Origin: Aurantiochytrium sp. KH105
Taxonomy: Eukaryota > Sar > Bigyra > Thraustochytrida > Thraustochytriidae
Assembly: GCA_003116975.1 (NCBI GenBank)
Contig: BGKB01000159.1
Span: 1-64,000, forward strand
DNA: 64,000 bases
Direction: 5' to 3'
Shown: piece by piece, positions 19,624-31,600 of the stretch
Position numbering within the stretch: position 1 is the stretch's first letter
Layout of the letters: every line of letters starts with the position of its first letter
Notes under the pieces: model-generated
The model's database searches: none
Told to the model about the DNA's origin: nothing
The model's input: only the letters and a program-made list of their open reading frames with translations
Made by a program: the position numbers and the translations under genes

Positions 19624-22600
19624 CTAGAACCTCGATGCCGATGACCTCGAGAGCTGTAGCTGCAAGAGCGACTCCCGTGCACGATCTCCCACCTGTCGAA
19701 TAGACGCTGCTGCCTCGAGGCGATGTCGCTGCGAGCGCCCAGCTTGCTCATTTAAGGCATGAATACGTAATCTGCAGAATGCTTGCTGTGCATACGCCAT
19801 TGTCCACGCGTCATCGATGCGCCCCAACGCGCGCACGATTTGCCGATCTTTGCGCACTTTGACTTTCCAGGCGCGCCATGCGCCAAAGACTTTTGCTTGC
19901 TGAAGCAATTCCTTCGCCGATGCAGAAATGCGTCCTGTGCGCAGAACAAGCGATTCGTAGCGCGCGATCCTTTTGCAAGAACACGCATGCCGGGCAAGGC
20001 ACGCAAACGCAAGTCTCGTCGTACTCACTTCCCAAGACTTGAGCGTCATCACCTGCTCAACTCTTGCACGCAGCACTTTGGCGGCTCGGGCCAATTGCAT
20101 TCGTTTTCTCCACCTTGCCCAGCTCTCCTCCATCAATCGACTTTGTCTTTGTAACCTCAGTCCCTCAAAACGAACAGCCCGCTCGTGCGAGGCAGACCAC
20201 AGACGCAGTGCCCATCGTTGTTCTTGCATGGTATACACACGGACAAAGCGTTCTGCTCGCGCTCGAGACTCGCGATGGGCAAGCTGCCATCCTCGTAGTG
20301 TTCGTATTTTCAACCGGCGATCGCAAGCGCGCTTCGCTTGAACTACCAAGTGGTCGAGAAGTCTCTGTCGTTCTACAATGACCTTCCAGCGCGCCCACGA
20401 ACGCCTTATCCGCAAAGAATCGCATCGTCTTATCATCCGAGCAATCATTTGCGAACGAAGCCTTTCCGTACGCTTCAAAGCCCTTCCGGATAGACGAAGC
20501 CAGGCCTCTTCGAGTTTCCTGGCGCGAGTTCGATGAAGTTGGTCTCGTGACCAAAGACGAAAGAGCGCACATCTTTTCTCAAGAACCAAATGTTGCTGCG
20601 CCGCTTTGCTCCACATGACCTGAAAACACCACTGCTTCCAGCCGAGCTGCAGCCGCCACTGGCGCCATTTGACCAAAGTTCTCTCGACTGCACATATTTT
20701 CGTGGCATGCCGCCATAATCGAAGAAAAGCAAGACCAACTCGCCTCTTCCAATACACTTTTGTCCAGGAAAAGAGACGGCGCGTTGCACGCTCGAGAGCG
20801 GCCCCGCGCTCTACAAGTTCCTTCCAGTGACGCAGAGCATTGCGAACTGATGCTTGCAGCAAACGGCGCCGCGCGCAAGAAAGCGTCCGCGCCAATTTCT
20901 GCCATTGTCCTAACGCATCCTTGATGTGACGGAACCTCAGTCGGGAAATAACACGAGACATCAGCCGATCTCGCTGCGCCTTCTCATATACAGTGGTCTT
21001 CCATACGGCGAAAGCTGCTCTCTGCCGACCAGTCTTCCAACGCATGATGAAACCCCGGAGGGTATTCCGTCGAAACATGGCAATTTGCTCAGCGTAACCC
21101 TCTGCGACAGCATTCTCTTGCCAGATTCGAAGAGCAGAGCGGAGCCTTGAAACTTGTCCCTGCTGGAAGAGTCTGCGCAAAAACCGCATTTTCAGACCAC
21201 GTTCTTGTTCTGCAGCACGAAAATGCGCAGCGAACCGCTGCCATTGTATAAAGCCGGCATACAAGCTGCGGGCCTTCCATCTTGCTAGAAATCTATGCAA
21301 AAATTGGTGCCGAAACGAGACAACTTGTTCTGCATGCATCAAGCCCGCAGCACGTTGCTGCCACCTTTGGAATGCGGAGCGTAGCTTGCTCGTTTTCGAA
21401 TGAGAAAGAAGCCTTCGCACGCATTGCCGACGAAGCATGGTCTCACGTGCTTCCAACACCGCGGACGCGGCATACGCTTTCAACTTCAGAAATGCAGCGC
21501 GCTTATGCCGGGTCTTCCATCGTTGTACAAAGGCGCGCAGAGACCTGCGTCGTGTGACTTCAACCGTTTGTAGTTGTGAAGCTCCACGCGCATGACGAAG
21601 CAAGATCTGGAACGCCGCATACGCACGTCGTGATTTCCAGCGCCGGAGGAAGCGACGCATGGCCTCAAGGCGCACACAGATGTCGCGCTGGATACGCACA
21701 CAATTTCGCCAAAGAGACCACGCTGCGTGCAACCTTTTCTTCTGCCAACGAGCGAGACAACGCAATAGACTCGCAGAACTCCAACGCCGCTGGCTCTCCG
21801 TCATGCCAACGCTCTGCACAAGAACTGCAGAAAACGGACGAGCTGCTTCGTCTGCTAAAGCCGCATTACTTAATGCAGCACCCTCAGCTGAGATAGCTGC
21901 GGCCTTGGCCGATGTGTAAAGAGTCCACTGGCGGAATGCAAGAGCGCAACGGCGGTTCAACCAACGCCGCATGACTCGGACGGCTCGTTTCTGATGCGCC
22001 AACTTTCTTGCATTCGAGCGCAGAGCCTCAAAACCTCTTTGTGCGCCATGGAGCAGCGCGATGCGCACCACACGCTGCATGAGCCGCCTCACACGACACG
22101 CGTTTGTCTTCCATCTCTGGAATCCAGCTGCAAGTTTTGTATGGCGCGCGATATTCCACTTGCGAATTACGTGTTCCACTTGCTTGGCGCGATGACACAT
22201 CGAACGCCATCGACTCATCGCAGCTACCAAGGCGCGTCTTCGCCACCGAAGAATGATTCTTTTGCAAAGACGATTTGCTCTTGCTGCATAATCGCTAGCC
22301 CTGGTCCACTTCTTCCAAGTTTCACTGAGCACGCGCGAACGTCGAGATTGTAAAATTCGTTGCACCGCGGAGTGCATGAGCGTCATGCAGTGCGCGTATT
22401 TGGCAAGTCGAGCGAATGCCCACCGAACTGGTCCAAGGCTCCAATGCAATACCACTCTCTTCGCCACGGCGAGACGTGCCTGTGCAAGTGCAGCCTTCGT
22501 TGCCCACCCGTGCCAGGAGCGAAAAGCATTTCGAGCGCATCGTGTTTTCCATTGCTGCAAGACCTTTGCACAGACCTGTCGCCTTTGTTGCACTGCTTGT

Positions 22601-25600
22601 GCAGCAGCAATCCAGCGAGTCCATGCGTCTCGAACGAGTCGGATTCGCCATTGTAACAATACTCGTTTTAGCTCTTTTCCTGCGGGACATTGAGTCACCT
22701 TTGCAGACCAGGTGGTGAACGCAAGGTAGAGATTCTGATTGTGCCAACGTGCGAGTAAGCGCCGCACGACCTGAGCCTGGTGTTTTGCTGCGAGGCAAGA
22801 GGCTTTATACTTTTGCCAGGCAGTAGCAAGGTGACGCAGTCGCCATTGACGTAAGACCTTCTCGAGCTGCCTTGATCGCTGTGCGTTGAATCTCAGGTGA
22901 ATCAGACCTCGACGCGCGATACGCCTCGCCCATCTTCGAAGTACATCGACAAGGATCGATCTTGTTTTGCGTGACCAAGATGCCCAATGCGCAAATGCGG
23001 CAGCCTTTGCTCGATATCTATTGCGAAGAAGTGCACTGCAGCCTCTTTGAATGCGCAACGAGGCAACATCTCGCTGCGCGAGCACTTCGCGCCATGTGCG
23101 AAATGCGGTTGCGATATGCCGCCGCTCCCAGCGAGCTGCAACCTTACAAAGTACTCGATCGAACGTACAGCACTGCCGCAGCTGAGAAAAGGCTTGCGCC
23201 AATTCATGCTTTTCCCAAAACAGACAGGCTCGCCCCAGCGTTGCCTTCTTTGCATGTACCACAGATCTCCATTGCGCAAAGGTACGCCGAGTCAGTCCAT
23301 GACGCCAGCGTCCGATTGCGCTGCGCAAAGCTTGCATTTTCACGGCGTAAAAACGAGCTTCTATATCGCGTTCGCGCCAGCTGGAAAATGCTTGACGGAG
23401 CGCCCGTACGCTCCAGCGCCACATGACCCGGGAAATCAGTTTTTGCGTGCGCGCGTGCTCGTGAAGACGTGAAAACGCAGCGTGAAGACCTCTTGCTTGG
23501 AACCGGGCAATCGTTCGGCGCAATATTTGCGTTGACCTGGAATGAACATTTTTCCACTGCGCAAAGGCCGCACCTTGCTTTGCTCGGCGCCATCGCTGCA
23601 AAATGCTCTTGGCTCTGCGAAGCACCGCGGACGTAACACGTGCCTGATGCGCCCACGCTTTCCATGTGGACAGTGCAGATGCAAGCCTACGAGATTGCTG
23701 AGAGTGCAAAATCCTTAGGACGTGGCGCATGTGTGACTTTGCACGCTGCTGGCTCTGCACGGCCGCAAGCAGTCCGCGAAATGCTTTTCGTAAAAAGGCT
23801 GTTCTCCACTGAATCAGAAATAAATTGTATGTGCTCATCTTCTTTGCATGAGATTCCCACTGTGCAAATGAGCTGCGCAAACGTCGGGTCACCAACATCG
23901 CATCCAGGGTGTTCAGACGTTTTGAAAGCGAAGTTGCCGAGACCCAAATCCGGAATGACTTGTTCTGCATCCTTGTAAATGTCGCTTTCCGCAGGACTTG
24001 GAAGAGAAAGCGTGCTTTGAGGGAATGTGCCAAAAAGCTCCGGTCGCGCCAGACCCGAAAGGCCATCAACGTACGTGTGCGATCGTTGCGAGAGAAAGCC
24101 CCTTGAAAGATTGAGCACGCAAGTCGTTGACGAATGAGCTTCTCAGCGTTCTTTTGCTCGGACTCGCAACGAAGCATTGTCACATACGTCTTCCATCTGG
24201 TCAATCCGTATTGCAGCCTCGAAATCCTCACTTGCAATATTCTTGCTCGCACGCGTGCGATTCTTCGAATTTTGGTGACAGACACGTACCGGGCCCATGC
24301 ACGGTAAAAGATGCCGAGACGAACGCTGCGCCTGCGTTCGTGCCAGCCTTTCATTAAGGTCTTGTTCTTCCGCAAACGCCGCGCGCGTGCAGCCCATTTC
24401 TGAAATAGAGAACGACAGCGCTCGAGGCGTCTCGCACACGTCGCAGACTCGATGTGACGAGCGATCTTTGCTTGTCTTCTCCAGATCACCATTGCTCCTT
24501 CCAAGGTGCGACGGTAAAGACTCCAGAGATATCGTTCAAGGATCTTTTGCGTGCGCTGAAGTCGCAACCACTGCCCAAAGGCTTTGCGCAAGGCAGATCG
24601 TCTCCAGCGCCATAGAGCACGTGCGAGTACCATTCTGCAACGTGCGTGCACCCACAGCGCGCGCCACCCTCGAGCAAGCTGAGCTGTTCTACTTGCTGCG
24701 CAGACCCGGTGGCAGATTTCAAGACCAACACGAAACCGCGACTGAGAGAGCATCAACTTTGCAACACGCATATGTCGACTGTATCGTCGTGCCTTTTCGA
24801 GACGCATCATTTGGTCAGCCCGCCGTCGCCAGAGAGAGAAAAAGTGTCGCAGCGCCAGTTTGTGACTGCAAAAGTACACGAGCTTTACAAATCGACATAC
24901 GTTTCCAGCCCGGACGCCAGTGTCGCGCAAGCGCTGGAAAGCTAATCTTTTCCTGCGCTGAGTTCCATGCCTCATGGTGTTTCTTAGGAGCTTATGTCGG
25001 CGGACCATTGCACACCATGCTTGGAAAGCCGCCTTTTGAGTGTGCAGACGCCATGACCAGTGCATCCATGTCATTTGGCTCCATATGCATGAACGTCGAG
25101 TCGCCTCATTGACCTTGGTCCAAAGTTTCCAAGACGCAAAGGTCTCCGCAAGAAGCTCCCGCGCCTCGACCTGCTTGAGAGCCAGTGATGTGACCAGCTG
25201 AAACGAGTTCGAAGCGTCCATGTGTTCCGCAGTATACCATGCTTCCACAGAGCGCACACTTGCTAGACATTTCCAATGCTGAAATGCTTCGCGCTTGGCA
25301 GCCACGCGCCCACGAGCTCGTGCTTGCAATAACATGGACTGCAACAAGCGAGAGCCTCGAGCATGAGCCTGCAGCGCATTCCAACCACAACGGAGCGCAA
25401 AGAGAATACGCGATCTCACGAGACGCCCAGCTGCACGACTTGTGTGCGTGCAACGTGCCGTCCAAAGGGCCCAGATGCGAAAGCTTTGAGCCAGACGCCC
25501 CGAGGAGACTCTGCGATGCAAAGTCAATAAAGTACGACGTAAGATCTCTGTCCTGTGTCTGTAAAATTGAAGTCGAAGCTTTCTTTGGCCAGCGCGAATG

Positions 25601-28600
25601 CCGCGTTGCGCGTGCAGAGCGCCGCGCCATGCGTCAAATGCGTGCCTTTGACGAATAAGCCTCTGTGCAGTGCGTTTTTGCTTCCACGTTGTAAAATGAG
25701 CTCTTTCGACGAAAGCACGCTTTTGGGCGTTCACGCCCCTTGCTAACCTCCAGCGTACAAATGCGCTTGCGAGGTGCGCGAGCGAACAGGTACGAGCTTG
25801 GTTTGCCTGATCTCTGGCGACAAGGCGCCACGCCGTAAAGGCATCTTGAAGTCGCGATTGGCCAGCCCACAGCAAATTAGCCTCGAGACTCTGGACGCTC
25901 GACAAATACATCGACCAGAGATGCCACGCTTGATACAGTGACCGTACTTTCCATCGCGATGCCTGCCTCTGAAGCAAAGATTTTCGTCGCAAGCTCACCA
26001 AAGTATTCAGCTTCCATGCATGGAGCACTTCGCGGGCGACAAAGACCGCTTGTGCGTCCTGAAGGACAGGGCGGCGCGTGAGGTCGACCCAGTGATCCCA
26101 ATAACATGCCAATCTTGCTGACATAATTCTTTCCAGCGCCGCGCAGACGGAGTCCGACTTCTTTCTGTGTACCGTGCACGTTTCGCGTTCTTTTGCAGTC
26201 CAAACTTGCCAACGAGCGAAGCAGCTTGCTACGTTTGCGCAATGAGTGCCGTCTCCAGAGAGCGACCAGAGAATACGAAGGATTGCCCAGCGTCGCCGGT
26301 GCACCCATTGGCGCCACATTGCAAAAGTTGAAATGAGGGTCGCATGCTCAAAAGCTGCAACGTTGCACGAGATGCAGTTGCATCCGTTCAGGGACAATCT
26401 TCCGCCATCAGTGAACTGCCCCCACGTGATTGATGAGCCGGGAGAGGGCATGTCTCCAAACATGTACGTCAGGCCGGACGAGGTGGGACTCTCTGGCCAG
26501 ATTTCACGCAGAGCAGGCCTTATAGGCACCGGCGATGGGTACCTCGTACTCGAGAATGACTGCCCAGCATTGAGTTCGCGGACTTTGTTGACTTGCAAAA
26601 GTTTGCCTGTCTGAAAATGATCGGCGCGATCTGTAAAGGATCGAAAGCTCATTTGCTTTGATCTGGCTCTTTCGGGGTTTCGAAGCCTGTCTCGCGTGGT
26701 GGCTCGTTTTCGCGACGGAAGAAACTCTTGTGCAGACCAACACGTTTGCACAACCGAGGAGTTCACGTTATTGCTTTCGTTGTCATCTTTCTCACGCCCG
26801 ACAGGATTGCGGTGCAAAGAAGGAAGAGAGATGCGTGCCTCATGATTTATGTCGGACTTCGCGCCAGTTTCCTCATAGAGCTGACTGTTTGAGGAATCTA
26901 TTGAATCCAAACGTTTCAGACCTGATTTATATCTCCCGGATCTTTTGCTTTGCACCGATTCTCTCTCCTCCCACTTCTCCGCAGCCTTCGACATTTCTGA
27001 CGAGCTGGAGCGCCTCTTCATTCTCTCGATTAAAACGTCTGTCTCATGTCTGCAGCTTTGTGTGCTCATCAAAGAAGTCCTTCTTTCCCTTATCTGAGAC
27101 CTTTCATGTGCGCCTTCCGACGCGCGTCGCTGCCCGGCAGAACGAAGCCGATTTTTACTTTTGCGACTATTGCTGTGGTCAGTGCTCTGAGCAAAACGAG
27201 ATACATTGTTGGTGTGTGCGTCAGGAATTTTGTCATCCGGCATGAGAACGCTTTGGCTGCCGTGATGATCTTCCTCCTCGCTTGAATGAAATGTGCACTC
27301 CATTCCACTGCTCCGAAAGTGATCCCCATCACTTGTGGAGAGGCTTGAAGCGGCTTCGCTTTCATAATCTTGCTTTTTACCATTTCTCGATGCAGATTTG
27401 GGCTTTTTCTTCTCGAAAATCGTTTTCACTTGTCCGCGATCCTCTTGACTTGACACTCCCGTATCTTTCTCTTTCTGGTGTCTCTTCTGAGACCATCTAT
27501 CCTCGACCTCATCGATGAGCTCCGCTTGTTGTTCTTCATCTCTGTGCTTGCCACGACGAACTCGCGAGGATCGCGTGATCGCTGCAGAGACATCGTGCAC
27601 AAGATTCTCATGCGATTCTTCTTCTGTGTTGACGGCATCAAGTTTGACCACGTTTCTTTCTTCTTCAAGCTCATACAGATGGAAGTTCCCTTGTTCCTGC
27701 TGTGACTGGGAAATGTGTCTGCTTGCATTTCTTCCTCCTCGCCGTGACAAAGCATGCTGTTCATGTCCTGTCCGATGTTTATCAACCACGTCGGCAACAT
27801 TGTCTTGCTCAGTTGTGAGCCTCTCAACTTGGCCATCAGCGCATCGTTCGTGACCGAGGTGGCAAGACTTGGCTTGGTTGGTTCCTTTGCTGCGTTGACG
27901 TTGATATCCCGAGGAGTTCCTTCCTCCTCCTCGTGACAAAGCATGCTGTTCATGTACTGTCCAATGTTTACCAAGCACGTCAACAAAATCATCTTGCTCA
28001 GTTGTGAGTCTTTCAAATTTGCCATCAGCGCATCGTTCGTGAGCAAGGTGGCGAGACTTGGCTTGATTGGTTTCTTCGCTGCTTCTATGTGCTGGCCTCG
28101 TGACCTTATCAACGCTTGCCTCGACTTGGTCATCCTCGAATTGCTTCGAGGTGCATGTCCGTCTCGAAGATCGCGAAAAGTGTGCACTTGCACCTGCGAC
28201 AGGGTAGGAAGAACCAATCCCGTTCGACGCGACGTGAAGGTCGTCATCGGCTTCAGTTTGGCTTGGGCGACGGTGATGATGCTGACGTATTCTGTGAGAA
28301 CTCATTTGGCGCTTGTCGGCGTTGGTCGATGGCTCTACATCTCCATCTGAAATGTCGCTTTCAGATTGCCCAAATCGCGAAGTACGATCGGAGCGAGATG
28401 CAAAATCCCTCAAAGTATGTTCGTCAGAATTCGCAACGCCGCTTTCATCGGCCAGGCGGAATCGCACATTACTCCTTTTTCTCGTCTCTTGGTGCCCTTG
28501 GACAGCAAAACTTGTCATTTCCGACTCATTTTCGGCGTCACAAACCTTTTCGTAAGCTTGCGGTGAACGATCATTGAGCGAGCTGCTCGGGCTTGAATAT

Positions 28601-31600
28601 GAAGATGACGCACAAAACATTTCTGCCCTATGCTTCATTCTACTCTCGCGATGCTCATCGTTTTCGGGCAAATGAGCATTCTTGCTCCCCTGCCGACTGG
28701 CCTTTTTGAAATGATGCACGCGGTGCTTTGCATTTAGTTGGCGACGATTGCCGGCCAGAAAGCTACCTTGAGAAGAGCTTGCTGAAGAACTACTCGAAGA
28801 AGAGTCCGACTCCTCCTGTTGGCGCAAACTTGCGCTCTGTCTCCTGCGCGATGCTTTGTGTTGACCATTTAGATTCCTGAGATGAGCTGGATGACTTTGA
28901 GCACCCGATATCGAAGAGTGCATCCTTTGTTGCGGATGAAGCTGCGCCGAGCTATCACCGCGATCGCTCGGTTCGTTGAAATCTGACGTCTTTTGGGCTT
29001 TGTGCTGACGCCGGACCGCTCTTGCAAAACCATAGCGGAGGTGTCGGCTTCGTAGACGAGCACTTGCGGAGCCATGCGGAAAGTAAGCTCTCAAGACTGG
29101 GGTCGGTGCGCTGCCCACCGAAAACGAATCCTCCGAAAACGTCCCTCGGTGGGTTGGCGGGGACAGAGATGAACTCTCAAAACGCGTCGCAGAGTGACCA
29201 CTTCCAGAAGAATGATGCGCGGCATGAATCGGACGGCGCAGAAGCTTTTCACGGCTTGAGTAATGGGAGCGATCGGCCTCCACTGAATCACCGGCATCGT
29301 CGGACACTTCACTGTCGGTCCCAGGTCCTTGCTCAGAAAATGCGATCCCGGCACTTTGCGTATCATGCTCTCCATCATTGACGTTAGATGTGCTCACATG
29401 ACGTGCTGACAGATGACGCCGCTCACGAAGTCCTTGAGAAGAAATTTGCGCATTGGTATTGTCCTGTTCGCTTTGATGTTCCTTGAGCTGCACGTGCCGT
29501 TGATGCACATAATGGTGAGAGCTTGGTGCTGCTGTGAGAGCTTGATGCCGATACTGCCATTGCAGATGCTGGTGCTGCGAGAGATGAGGCGAATGCTTGC
29601 TCTTCTTGAATTGAAGGTGTGAAATCAGGCGCTCTGTCCGACGTCGCTCAATCGACCCGAGGCAAGCAGCAATCTTCCACGGTACGAAATAGTCGCGCAT
29701 TGTTGCCACCGTAGCCTGATGTCGTTGAACAGCATCAGTCCAGGCCCGAAGAACTCTCTTTTTTAAGCGCTTTGCACTTTCACTCGCAAGATGATGCAGC
29801 TTCTCTGGCAAGGCAATGCTTGCATAATGCCATTTTGCAAATGCTGCTTCTTGCGCAATTCGTCTGCTGCGCGCAAGCGCAATATTGACAATGCAGGCTG
29901 CTCGCCACCTTTCTGCCCTTTGCATCTGCGAAAGCTCAGCCGTGCGGGCTCGCCACGTGTGTAGCGTTGCAAGCAATCGATTTTGCGTGCGTCCCTTGAA
30001 GCGCACAAGGCAAATAAGGAGGGCGCGGTGTTTTGCAGCAACGTGCAGCAAGTGTCTTGCTTCACAAGCAAGCTTGGCAGCCAGTCTCCACTGAGAGAGA
30101 AGCTTGGAGAGCAATCGCTGTCTTTTTCGGTGAAGAAATTGAGCAACCTGGCGTTCATTTGCGGCCTGTGACTGCCGCCAATACAATGTCCATCCAATAA
30201 AAGCCTTTGTGATGACGTGTCCCATTCGTCTGGAAGCGTTCACGTGAGCCCATGTACGCCACCCTTTAAAAATATGCGACACCCACGCGTCGGTCCTCTT
30301 CTCTTGCATCGCTTTGACGGCCGTTCGAACGCGCACAAATCTCCGCCAGGACGACATACACCTCGTAAGAAGCCGTCTCCGCCTTTTCTGTTCAACGCGC
30401 AAAAGTAAGTTGGTCTCGCGAGCCCATCCACGAAGCGCGGCGCCCGCAAGAGTCCGCCGCGTAATAATAGAGACGCGAGCAATGGCCTTTTTCTGGTTTG
30501 CTCGAGTTCGCGCCGCAGCACAGAGTTGGCGTAGAGCCTCTCGGCGTATGCGCTGCCCTTGCGACCTGACGATATGACTCAGGGCAACTACTCGTCTCGT
30601 GTGCATTCGCCATCGGTCGACAGCGTCGAGCTTTTGTCTTTTGCAAGATCGAAGAATGACTCTTTTCAGGGACGTCATTCTGAGTCGATATTTGTCGAGA
30701 TTGTCCAAAGCCTGCAAGCAGCTTCGTCTTTTCACAAGACGAGCAAGCCTCTCGAGCATTCGCCCGTGTTCAAGCACTCGACGTAGCCTCGCAAAGGCGG
30801 TGCGAAGAGAACGCCGCTGATAATTCTTTGATGACCAGCAGAGCGTGCGACTGAGTTGCGCGCAGCGCTCGGCACGAAGCATAAGATGTTTCCACTGTCC
30901 AAAAGCAGCATGCACCCTTCGCGTGTGCGCTCTACCAAAGACGGCAAAGCAGCGACAGAGGCGGAATACTCGTTGCGCGAGGTGAACGTGCGCAGTAGAT
31001 AGCTTGGCAAAAGCGAATCGCAGCTTTGCGCGTGCACGAAGAGCCAAGGCTCTCTGCAATTTCTCCAGGCAAATTTGATCATGCTCCCGCGCACTTGCAG
31101 CGTGGCGTCGCAGTCGCGAAAATGCCTGAACACGAACATGCCGTTGATGTTGTCGGATCGCATGGTACAATTTGTAAAGAACCTCGACGCGACGTATGAC
31201 ATCGAGACACTCCCATGTGAGCTGAGCCTCTCCAAGCACGAGGCACCTGCGCTTCCATGTTGCAAAGTGGAGTCGCTTAAGTCGCCGACTCGCCAGAGCG
31301 CAAAGCGTCATCGCTGCACGACGATGTCGGCCTGGTACAAAGCAAGACCAACCCTCCTCATCTTTTTCTTCGCTCGATATCTCCGCCGGATGATCAGGCG
31401 AGGCAATAAAGCTAAGGGCATCACCCTCGCTGTCGGTGATCGTTGGATAGGCCTCCTCCAAAGTCTCAATGCTTGCACTTGAACGAAGCGCGAGACTTTC
31501 TTTTGCGTCCAAGGAAATCTCGTCCACATGAGAAGGTTCTGAGGAGGTCTCGTCCGCATCGGACTCAAGGTAATGGCCGCACACCCCACACAAAGTTGCT

